NCBI GenBank assembly: GCA_027186245.1
Contig: CP114482.1
Coordinates: forward strand, 23,455,209-23,519,208
Direction: 5' to 3'
Source of the DNA: Coriaria nepalensis
Taxonomy: Eukaryota; Streptophyta; Magnoliopsida; Cucurbitales; Coriariaceae
Length of the DNA stretch: 64,000 nucleotides
Both the position numbers and the translations under genes were made by a program. Positions 50,716 through 62,900 of this stretch are shown here, piece after piece. Within the stretch, counting starts at the first letter, position 1, and the number at the start of each line of letters is the position of its first letter. The notes beneath the pieces were generated by a model, which worked only from the letters and a program-made list of their open reading frames with translations, was not told the DNA's origin and made no database searches.

Positions 50716-53700
50716 TGCTTTTTAATGCTAAAATAATGCGTTGTTGTCTTCAATAGATTAATTACAAGTTATGTAAGAAAATAATATTTGAAGGGCGAAA
50801 ATAGAATTCGTTCGAACTTATTTAGAATGATTTAATGACTAGAAAAGACTCAGTGACATGACTTTAAGGCTAAACAAATGCATTGTTGCCTATAATAGAT
50901 CAACTGCAACTTATGCACGAAAGTCATGTTTAAATGCCGAATTTCATACGAAGTGATTTAGAAAGATTTACTGACTAAAAAAGACGCAAAAATATGACTT
51001 TAAAGCTAAAAAAATGCATAGTTGCCATCAATAGATCAATTGCAAATTATGCATGAAGATGGCATTCTAAATGCAAAAAGAGAATTGGTTCGAAGTGCCT
51101 TCAAACAGTTTAATGATTGAAAAGACTGAGTGATATGCTTTTTAATGCTAAAATAATGCATTGTTGTCTTCAATAGATTAATTACAAGTTATGTAAGAAA
51201 ATAATATTTGAATGGCGAAAATAGAATTCGTTCGAACTAATTTAGAATGATTTAATGACTAGAAGAGACTCAGTGACATGAATTTAAGGCTAAAGAAATG
51301 CATTGTTCCCTATAATAGATCAACTGCAAGTTATGCACGAAAGTCATGTTTAAATGCCGAATTTCATACGAAATGATTTAGAATGATTTACTGACTAAAA
51401 GAGACGCAAAAATATGGCTTGAACGGTAAAAAAGGCAGAGTTGCCATCAATAGATCAATTGCAAGTTATGCACGAAAGTCGCGTTTTAAATGCAAAAAGA
51501 GAATTGGTTCGAAGTGCCTTCAAACAATTTAATGATTGAAAAGACTGAGTGATATGCTTTCTAATGCTAAAATAATGCATTGTTGTCTTCAATAGATTAA
51601 TTACAAGTTTTGTAAGAAAATAATGTTTGAAGGGCGAAAATGGAATTCGGTAGAATTAATTTAGAATGATTTAATGACTAAAAGAGACTCAATGACATGA
51701 CTTTAAGGCTATACAAATGCATTGTTGCCTTCAATAGATCAACTGCAAGTTACGCACGAAAGTCATGTTTAAAAACCGAATTTCGTTCTAAGTGATTTAT
51801 AATGATTTATTGACTAAAAGAGACGCAAAAATATGACTTGAACGCTGAAAAAGGCATAGTTGCCATCAATAGATCAATTGCAAGTTATGCACGAAAGTCG
51901 CGTTTTAAATGCAAAAAGAGAATTGGTTCAAAGTGCCTTCAAACAATTTAATGATTGAAAAGACTGAGTGATATGCTTTTTAATGCTAAAATAATGCATT
52001 GTTGTCTTCAATAGATTAATTACAAGTTATGTAAGAAAATAATATTTGAAGGGCGAAAATAGAATTCGTTCGAACTAATTTAGAATGATTTAATGACTAG
52101 AAGAGACTCAGTGACATGACTTTAAGGCTAAACAAATGCATTGTTGCCTATAATAGATCAACTGCAAGTTATGCACGAAAGTCATGTTTAAATGCCGAAT
52201 TTCATACGAAGTGATTTAGAATGATTTACTGACTGAAAAAGACGCAAAAATATGACTTTAAACCTAAAAAAATGCATAGTTGCCATCAATAGATCAATTG
52301 CAAATTATGCATGAAGATGGCATTCTAAATGCAAAAAGAGAATTGGTTCGAAGTGCCTTCAAACAATTTAATGATTGAAAAGACTGAGTGATATTCTTTT
52401 TAATGCTAAAATAATGCATTGTTGTCTTCAATAGATTAATTACAAGTTATGTAAGAAAATAATGTTTGAAGGGCAAAAATAGAATTCGGTCGAATTAATT
52501 TAGAATGATTTAAAGACTAAAAGAGACTCAATGACATGACTTTAAGGCTAAACAAATGCATTGTTACCTTCAATAGATCAAGTGCAAGTTACGCCCGAAA
52601 GTCATGTTTAAAGGCCGAATTTCGTTCGAAGTGATTTAGAATGATTTACTGACTAAAAGAGATGCAAAAATATGACTTGAACACTAAAAAAGTCATAGTT
52701 GCCATCAATAGATCAATTGCAAGTTATGAACGAAAGTCGAGTTTTAAATGCAAAAAGAGAATTGGTTCGTAGTGCCTTCAAAGAATTTAATGATTGAAAA
52801 GACTGAGTGATATGCTTTTTAATGCTAAAATAATGCATTGTTGTCTTCAATAGATTAATTACAAGTTATGTAAGAACATAATATTTGAAGGGCGAAAATA
52901 GAATTCGTTCGAACTAATTTAGACTGATTTAATGACTAGAAGCGACTCAGTGACATGACTTTAAGGCTAAACAAATGCATTGTTACCTTCAATAGATCAA
53001 CTGCAAGTTATGCACGAAAGTCATGTTTAAAAACCGAATTTCGTTCAAAGTGATTTAGAATGATTTACTGACTAAAAAAGACGCAAAAATATGACTTTAA
53101 GGCTAAAAAAATGCATAGTTGCCATCAATAGATCAATTGCAAATTATGCATGAAGATGGCGTTCTAAATGCAAAAAGAGAATTGGTTCGAAGTGCCTTCA
53201 AACAATTTAATGATTGAAAAGACTCAGTGATATTCTTTTTAATGCTAAAATAATGCATTTTTGTCTTCAATAGATTAATTACAAGTTCTGTAAGAAAATA
53301 ATATTTAAAGGGCGAAAATAGAATTCGTTCGAACTAATTTAGAATGATTTAATGACTAGAAGAGACTCAGTGACATGACTTTAAGGCTAAACAAATGCAT
53401 TGTTGCCTTCAATAGATCAACTGCAAGTTAAGTACGAAAGTCATGTTTAAAGGCCGAATTTCGTTCGAAATGATTTAGAATGATTTACTGACTAAAAAAG
53501 ACGCAAAAATATGACTTTAAAGCTAAAAAAATGCATAGTTGCCATCAATAGATCAATTGCAAATTGTGCATGAAGATGGCGTTCTAAATGCAAAAAGAGA
53601 ATTGGTTCGAAGTGCCTTCAAACAATTTAATGATTGAAAAGACTGAGTGATATGCTTTTTAATGCTAAAATAATGCATTATTGTCTTCAATAGATTAATT

Positions 53701-55318
53701 GCAAGTTATGTATGAAAATAATGTTTGAAGGGCGAAAATAGAATTCGGTCGAATTAATTTAGAATGATTTAATGACTAAAAGAGACTCAATGACATGACT
53801 TTAAGGCTAAACAATTGCATTGTTGCCTTCAATAGATCAACTGCAAGTTACGCACGAAAGTCATGTTTAAAGGCCGAATTTCGTTCGAAGTGATTTAGAA
53901 TGATTTACTGACTATAAGAGCCGCAAAAATATGACTTGAACGCTAAAAAAGGCATAGTTGCCATCAATAGATCAATTGCAAGTTATGCACGAAAGTCGCG
54001 TTTTAAATGCAAAAAGAGAATTGGTTCGAAGTGCCTTCAAACAATTTAATGATTGAAAAGACTGAGTGATATGCTTTTTAATGCTAAAATAATGCATTGT
54101 TGTCTTCAATAGATTAATTACAAGTTATGTAAGAAAATAATATTTGAAGGGCGAAAATAGAATTCGGTCGAACTAATTTAGAATGATTTAAGGACTAAAA
54201 GAGACTCAATGACATGACTTTAAGGCCAAACGAATGCATTGTTACCTTCAATAGATCAAATGCAAGTTACGCAGGAAAGTCATGTTTAAAGGCCGAATTT
54301 CGTTCGAAGTGATTTAGAATGATTTACTGACTAAAAGAGACGCAAAAATATGACTTGAACGCTAAAAAAGGCATAGTTGCCATCAATAGATCAATTGCAA
54401 GTTGTGCAATTAAAGTAGCGTTTTAAATGCAAAAACAGAATTGGTTCGAAGTGCCTTCAAACAATTGAATGATTGAAAAGACTTATGCTTTTTAATGCTA
54501 AAATAATGCATTGTTGTCTTCAATAGATTAATTGCAAGTTATGTAAGAAAATAATGTTTGAAGGGCAAAAATAGAATTCGTTCGAATTAATTTAGAATGA
54601 TTTAAGGACTAAAAGAGACTCGATGACATGACTTTAAGGCCAAACGAATGCATTGTTACCTTCAATAGATCAACTGCAAGTTACGCAGGAAAGTCATGTT
54701 TAAAGGCCGAATTTCGTTCGAAGTGATTTAGAATGATTTACTGACTAAAAGAGATGCAAAAATATGACTCGAACGCTAAAAAATGCATAGTTGCCATCAA
54801 TAGATCAATTGCAAGTTATGCAATTAAAGTAGCGTTTTAAATGCAAAAACAGAATTGGTTCGAAGTGCCTTCAAACAATTGAATGATTGAAAAGACTTAT
54901 GCTTTTTAATGCTAAAATAATGCATTGTTGTCTTCAATAGATTAATTGCAAGTTATGTAAGAAAATAATGTTTGAAGGGCAAAAATACAATTCGTTCGAA
55001 TTAATTTAGAATGATTTAAGGACTAAAAGAGACTCAATGACATGACTTTAAGGCTAAACAAATGCATTGTTGCCTTCAATAGATCAACTGCAAGTTACGT
55101 ACGAAAGTCATGTTTAAAGGCCGAATTTCGTTCGAAATGATTTAGAATGATTTACTGACTAAAAGAGATGCAAAAATATGGCTTGAACGCTAAAAAAGGC
55201 AGAGTTGCCATCAATAGATCAATTGCAAGTTATGCACGAAAGTCGCGTTTTAAATGCAAAAAGAGAATTGGTTCGAAGTGCCTTCAAACAATTTAATGAT
55301 TGAAAAGACTAAGTGATA
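50716..55318 (+). repeat. 11-unit HOR, copy 2 (4603 bp)
   Basis: Eleven units repeat the marker order of copy 1 with only one agaacataatattt unit (52813). Private marks include atgcgttgttg at the start, also seen in copy 3, cgttctaagtg near 51786, aaacctaaaa near 52261 and ttcgtagtgcc near 52767. Two 414-bp units (54072 and 54486) lack six bases between aaagact and tatgc. These explain why the period is slightly under eleven full units. Confidence 0.92.
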
Positions 55319-58300
55319 TGCTTTTTAATGCTAAAATAATGCGTTGTTGTCTTCAATAGATTAATTACAAGTTATGTAAGAAAATAATATTTGAAGGGCG
55401 AAAATAGAATTCGTTCGAACTTATTTAGAATGATTTAATGACTAGAAAAGACTCAGTGACATGACTTTAAGGCTAAACAAATGCATTGTTGCCTATAATA
55501 GATCAACTGCAACTTATGCACGAAAGTCATGTTTAAATGCCGAATTTCATACGAAGTGATTTAGAAAGATTTACTGACTAAAAAAGACGCAAAAATATGA
55601 CTTTAAAGCTAAAAAAATGCATAGTTGCCATCAATAGATCAATTGCAAATTATGCATGAAGATGGCATTCTAAATGCAAAAAGAGAATTGGTTCGAAGTG
55701 CCTTCAAACAGTTTAATGATTGAAAAGACTGAGTGATATGCTTTTTAATGCTAAAATAATGCATTGTTGTCTTCAATAGATTAATTACAAGTTATGTAAG
55801 AAAATAATATTTGAATGGCGAAAATAGAATTCGTTCGAACTAATTTAGAATGATTTAATGACTAGAAGAGACTCAGTGACATGAATTTAAGGCTAAAGAA
55901 ATGCATTGTTCCCTATAATAGATCAACTGCAAGTTATGCACGAAAGTCATGTTTAAATGCCGAATTTCATACGAAATGATTTAGAATGATTTACTGACTA
56001 AAAGAGACGCAAAAATATGGCTTGAACGGTAAAAAAGGCAGAGTTGCCATCAATAGATCAATTGCAAGTTATGCACGAAAGTCGCGTTTTAAATGCAAAA
56101 AGAGAATTGGTTCGAAGTGCCTTCAAACAATTTAATGATTGAAAAGACTGAGTGATATGCTTTCTAATGCTAAAATAATGCATTGTTGTCTTCAATAGAT
56201 TAATTACAAGTTTTGTAAGAAAATAATGTTTGAAGGGCGAAAATGGAATTCGGTAGAATTAATTTAGAATGATTTAATGACTAAAAGAGACTCAATGACA
56301 TGACTTTAAGGCTATACAAATGCATTGTTGCCTTCAATAGATCAACTGCAAGTTACGCACGAAAGTCATGTTTAAAAACCGAATTTCGTTCGAAGTGATT
56401 TATAATGATTTATTGACTAAAAGAGACGCAAAAATATGACTTGAACGCTGAAAAAGGCATAGTTGCCATCAATAGATCAATTGCAAGTTATGCACGAAAG
56501 TCGCGTTTTAAATGCAAAAAGAGAATTGGTTCAAAGTGCCTTCAAACAATTTAATGATTGAAAAGACTGAGTGATATGCTTTTTAATGCTAAAATAATGC
56601 ATTGTTGTCTTCAATAGATTAATTACAAGTTATGTAAGAAAATAATATTTGAAGGGCGAAAATAGAATTCGTTCGAACTAATTTAGAATGATTTAATGAC
56701 TAGAAGAGACTCAGTGACATGACTTTAAGGCTAAACAAATGCATTGTTGCCTATAATAGATCAACTGCAAGTTATGCACGAAAGTCATGTTTAAATGCCG
56801 AATTTCATACGAAGTGATTTAGAATGATTTACTGACTGAAAAAGACACAAAAATATGACTTTAAAGCTAAAAAAATGCATAGTTGCCATCAATAGATCAA
56901 TTGCAAATTATGCATGAAGATGGCATTCTAAATGCAAAAAGAGAATTGGTTCGAAGTGCCTTCAAACAATTTAATGATTGAAAAGACTGAGTGATATTCT
57001 TTTTAATGCTAAAATAATGCATTGTTGTCTTCAATAGATTAATTACAAGTTATGTAAGAAAATAATGTTTGAAGGGCAAAAATAGAATTCGGTCGAATTA
57101 ATTTAGAATGATTTAAAGACTAAAAGAGACTCAATGACATGACTTTAAGGCTAAACAAATGCATTGTTACCTTCAATAGATCAAGTGCAAGTTACGCCCG
57201 AAAGTCATGTTTAAAGGCCGACTTTCGTTCGAAGTGATTTAGAATGATTTACTGACTAAAAGAGATGCAAAAATATGACTTGAACACTAAAAAAGTCATA
57301 GTTGCCATCAATAGATCAATTGCAAGTTATGAACGAAAGTCGAGTTTTAAATGCAAAAAGAGAATTGGTTCGCAGTGCCTTCAAAGAATTTAATGATTGA
57401 AAAGACTGAGTGATATGCTTTTTAATGCTAAAATAATGCATTGTTGTCTTCAATAGATTAATTACAAGTTATGTAAGAACATAATATTTGAAGGGCGAAA
57501 ATAGAATTCGTTCGAACTAATTTAGACTGATTTAATGACTAGAAGCGACTCAGTGACATGACTTTAAGGCTAAACAAATGCATTGTTACCTTCAATAGAT
57601 CAACTGCAAGTTATGCACGAAAGTCATGTTTAAAAACCGAATTTCGTTCAAAGTGATTTAGAATGATTTACTGACTAAAAAAGACGCAAAAATATGACTT
57701 TAAGGCTAAAAAAATGCATAGTTGCCATCAATAGATCAATTGCAAATTATGCATGAAGATGGCGTTCTAAATGCAAAAAGAGAATTGGTTCGAAGTGCCT
57801 TCAAACAATTTAATGATTGAAAAGACTCAGTGATATTCTTTTTAATGCTAAAATAATGCATTTTTGTCTTCAATAGATTAATTACAAGTTCTGTAAGAAA
57901 ATAATATTTAAAGGGCGAAAATAGAATTCGTTCGAACTAATTTAGAATGATTTAATGACTAGAAGAGACTCAGTGACATGACTTTAAGGCTAAACAAATG
58001 CATTGTTGCCTTCAATAGATCAACTGCAAGTTAAGTACGAAAGTCATGTTTAAAGGCCGAATTTCGTTCGAAATGATTTAGAATGATTTACTGACTAAAA
58101 AAGACGCAAAAATATGACTTTAAAGCTAAAAAAATGCATAGTTGCCATCAATAGATCAATTGCAAATTGTGCATGAAGTTGGCGTTCTAAATGCAAAAAG
58201 AGAATTGGTTCGAAGTGCCTTCAAACAATTTAATGATTGAAAAGACTGAGTGATATGCTTTTTAATGCTAAAATAATGCATTATTGTCTTCAATAGATTA

Positions 58301-59921
58301 ATTGCAAGTTATGTATGAAAATAATGTTTGAAGGGCGAAAATAGAATTCGGTCGAATTAATTTAGAATGATTTAATGACTAAAAGAGACTCAATGACATG
58401 ACTTTAAGGCTAAACAATTGCATTGTTGCCTTCAATAGATCAACTGCAAGTTACGCACGAAAGTCATGTTTAAAGGCCGAATTTCGTTCGAAGTGATTTA
58501 GAATGATTTACTGACTATAAGAGCCGCAAAAATATGACTTGAACGCTAAAAAAGGCATAGTTGCCATCAATAGATCAATTGCAAGTTATGCACGAAAGTC
58601 GCGTTTTAAATGCAAAAAGAGAATTGGTTCGAAGTGCCTTCAAACAATTTAATGATTGAAAAGACTGAGTGATTTGCTTTTTAATGCTAAAATAATGCAT
58701 TGTTGTCTTCAATAGATTAATTACAAGTTATGTAAAAAAATAATATTTGAAGGGCGAAAATAGAATTCGGTCGAACTAATTTAGAATGATTTAAGGACTA
58801 AAAGAGACTCAATGACATGACTTTAAGGCCAAACGAATGCATTGTTACCTTCAATAGATCAAATGCAAGTTACGCAGGAAAGTCATGTTTAAAGGCCGAA
58901 TTTCGTTCGAAGTGATTTAGAATGATTTACTGACTAAAAGAGACGCAAAAATATGACTCGAACGCTAAAAAATGCATAGTTGCCATCAATAGATCAATTG
59001 CAAGTTATGCAATTAAAGTAGCGTTTTAAATGCAAAAACAGAATTGGTTCGAAGTGCCTTCAAACAATTGAATGATTGAAAAGACTTATGCTTTTTAATG
59101 CTAAAATAATGCATTGTTGTCTTCAATAGATTAATTGCAAGTTATGTAAGAAAATAATGTTTGAAGGGCAAAAATAGAATTCGTTCGAATTAATTTAGAA
59201 TGATTTAAGGACTAAAAGAGACTCGATGACATGACTTTAAGGCCAAACGAATGCATTGTTACCTTCAATAGATCAACTGCAAGTTACGCAGGAAAGTCAT
59301 GTTTAAAGGCCGAATTTCGTTCGAAGTGATTTAGAATGATTTACTGACTAAAAGAGATGCAAAAATATGACTCGAACGCTAAAAAATGCATAGCTGCCAT
59401 CAATAGATCAATTGCAAGTTATGCAATTAAAGTAGCGTTTTAAATGCAAAAACAGAATTGGTTCGAAGTGCCTTCAAACAATTGAATGATTGAAAAGACT
59501 TATGCTTTTTAATGCTAAAATAATGCATTGTTGTCTTCAATAGATTAATTGCAAGTTATGTAAGAAAATAATGTTTGAAGGGCAAAAATAGAATTCGTTC
59601 GAATTAATTTAGAATGATTTAAGGACTAAAAGAGACTCAATGACATGACTTTAAGGCCAAACGAATGCATTGTTACCTTCAATAGATCAACTGCAAGCTA
59701 CGCACGAAAGTCATGTTTAAAGGCCGAATTTCGTTCGAAGTGATTTAGAATGATTTACTGACTATAAGAGCCGCAAAAATATGACTTGAATGCTAAAAAA
59801 GGCATAGTTGCCATCAATAGATCAATTGCAAGTTATGCATGAAAGTCGCGTTTTAAATGTAAAAAGAGAATTGGTTCGAAGATCCTTCAAACATTTTAAT
59901 GATTGAAAAGACTGAGTGATA
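55319..59921 (+). repeat. 11-unit HOR, copy 3 (4603 bp)
   Basis: The copy is the same length as copy 2 and nearly base-for-base identical through about 58.9 kb. I noticed roughly ten differences, for example gacacaaaa near 56845, gccgactttcg near 57217, gaagttggcg near 58175, gatttgctt near 58672 and gtaaaaaaataat near 58733. The C monomer of the unit at 58675 carries the variants of the following unit (gactcgaacgct, gttatgcaatt). The last unit (59503) differs from its counterparts: it has ggccaaacgaatg and tataagagccgc instead of ggctaaacaaatg and ttacgtacg. Confidence 0.9.
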
Positions 59922-62900
59922 TGCTTTTTAATGCTAAAATAATGCATTGTTGTCTTCAATTGATTAATTGCAAGTTATGTAAGAAAATAATGTTTCAAGG
60001 GCGAAAATAGAATTCGGTCGAATTAATTTAGAATGATTTAATGACTAAAAGAGACTCAATGACATGACTTTAAGGCTAAACAAATGCATTGTTGCCTTCA
60101 ATAGATCAACTGCAAGTTACGTACGAAAGTCATGTTTAAAGGCCGAATTTCGTTCGAAATGATTTAGAATGATTTACTGACTAAAAGAGATGCAAAAATA
60201 TGGCTTGAACGCTAAAAAAGGAAGAGTTGCCATCAATAGATCAATTGCAAGTTATGCACGAAAGTCGCATTTTAAATGCAAAAAGAGAATTGGTTCGAAG
60301 TGCCTTCAAACAATTTAATGATTGAAAAGACTGACTGATATGCTTTTTAATGCTAAAATAATGCATTGTTGTCTTCAATAGATTAATTATTACTTATGTA
60401 AGAAAATAATATTTGAAGGGCGAAAATAGAATTCGTTCGAACTAATTTAGAATGATTTAATGACTAGAAAAGATTCAGTGACATGACTTTAAGGCTAAAC
60501 AAATGCATTGTTGCCTATAATAGATCAACTGCAAGTTATGGACGAAAGTCATGTTTAAATGCCGAATTTCATACGAAGTGATTTAGAATGATTTACTGAC
60601 TAAAAAAGACGCAAAAATATGACTTTAAAGCTAAAAAAATGCATAGTTGCCATCAGTAGATCAATTGCAAATTATGCATGAAGATGGCGTTCTAAATGCA
60701 AAAAAAGAATTGGTTCGAAGTGCCTTCAAACAATTTAATGATTGAAAAGACTAAGTGATATGCTTTTTAGTGCTAAAATAATGCATTGTTGTCTTCAATA
60801 GATTAATTACAAGTTATGTAAGAAAATAATATTTGAATGGCGAAAATAGAATTCGTTCGAACTAATTTAGAATGATTTAATGACTAGAAGAGACTCAGTG
60901 ACATGAATTTAAGGCTAAAGAAATGCGTTGTTCTCTATAATAGATCAACTGCAAGTTATGCACGAAAGTCATGTTTAAATGCCGAATTTCATACGAAGTG
61001 ATTTAGAATGATTTACTGACTAAAAGAGACGCAAACTATGGCTTGAACGCTAAAAAATGCAGAGTTGCCATCAATAGATCAATTGCAAGTTATGCACGAA
61101 AGTCGCGTTTTAAATGCAAAAAGAGAATTGGTTCGAAGTGCCTTCAAACAATTTAATGATTGAAAAGACTGAGTGATATGCTTTTTAATGCTAAAATAAT
61201 GCATTGTTGTCTTCAATAGATTAATTACAAGTTATGTAAGAAAATAATATTTGAAGGGCGAAAATAGAATTCGTTCGAACTAATTTAGAATGATTTAATG
61301 ACTAGAAGAGACTCAGTGACATGACTTTAAGGCTAAACAAATGCATTGTTGCATATAATAGATCAACTGCAAGTTATGCACGAAAGTCATGTTTAAATGC
61401 CAAATTTCATACGAAGTGATTTAAAATGATTTACTGACTAAAAAAGACGCAAAAATATGACTTGAACGCTAAAAAAGGCATAGTTGCCATCAATACATCA
61501 ATTGCGAGTTATGCATGAAAGTCACGTTTTAAATGCAAAAAGAGAAATGGTTCGAAGTGCCTTCAAACCATTTAATATTGAAAAGACTGAGCGATATGCT
61601 TTTTAATGCTAAAATAATGCATTGTTGGCTTCAATAGATTAATTGCAAGTTATGTAAGAAAATAATGTTTGAGGGGCGAAAATGGAATTCGGTCGGATTA
61701 ATTTAGAATGATTTAATGACTAAAAGAGACTCAATGACATGACTTTAAGGCTAAACAAATGCATTGTTGCCTTCAATAGATCAACTGCAAGTTACGCACG
61801 AAAGTCATGTTTAAAGGCCGAATTTCGTTCGAAGTCATTTAGAATGATTTACTGACTAAAAGAGACGCAAAAATATGACTTGAACACTAAAAAAGGCATA
61901 GTTTCCATCAATAGATCAATTGCAAGTTATGCACGAAAGTAGCGTTTTAAATGCAAAAAGAGAATTGGTTCGAAGTGCCTTCAAACAATTTAATGATTGA
62001 AAAGACTGAGTGATATTCTTTTTAATGCTAAAATAACGCATTGTTGTCTTCAATAGATTAATTACAAGTTATGTAAGAAAATAATGTTTGAAGGGCAAAA
62101 ATCGAATTCGGTCGAATTAATTTAGAATGATTTAAAGACTAAAAGAGACTCAATGACATGACTTTAAGGCTAAACAAATGCATTGTTACCTTCAATAGAT
62201 CAAGTGCAAGTTACGCACGAAAGTCATGTTTAAAGGCCGAATTTCGTTCGAAGTGATTTAGAATGATTTACTGACTAAAAGAGATGCAAAAATATGACTT
62301 GAACACTAAAAAAGTCATAGTTGCCATCAATAGATCAATTGCAAGTTATGCACGAAAGTCGAGTTTTTAATGCAAAAAGAGAATTGGTTCGCAGTGCCTT
62401 CAAACAATTTAATGATTGAAAAGACTGAGTGATATGCTTTTTAATGCTAAAATAATGCATTGTTGTCTTCAATAGATTAATTACAAGTTATGTAAGAACA
62501 TAATATTTGAAGGGCGAAATATAGAATTCGTTCGAACTAATTTAGACTGATTTAATGACTAGAAGCGACTCAGTGACATGACTTTAAGGCTAAACAAATG
62601 CATGATACCTTCAATAGATCAAGTGCAAGTTACGCACGGAAAGTCATGTTTAAATGCCAAATTTCATACGAAGTGATTTAGAATGATTTACTGACTAAAA
62701 AAGACGCAAAAATATGACTGGAACCGCTAAAAAGGCATAGTTTCCATCAATACATCAATTGCGAGTTATGCACGAAAGTCCACGTTTTAAATGCAAAAAG
62801 AGAATTGTTCGAAGTGCCTTCAAACAATTTATGATTGAAAAGACTGAGTGATATGCTTTTTAATGCCAAAATAATGCATTGTTGTCTTCAATAGATTAAT

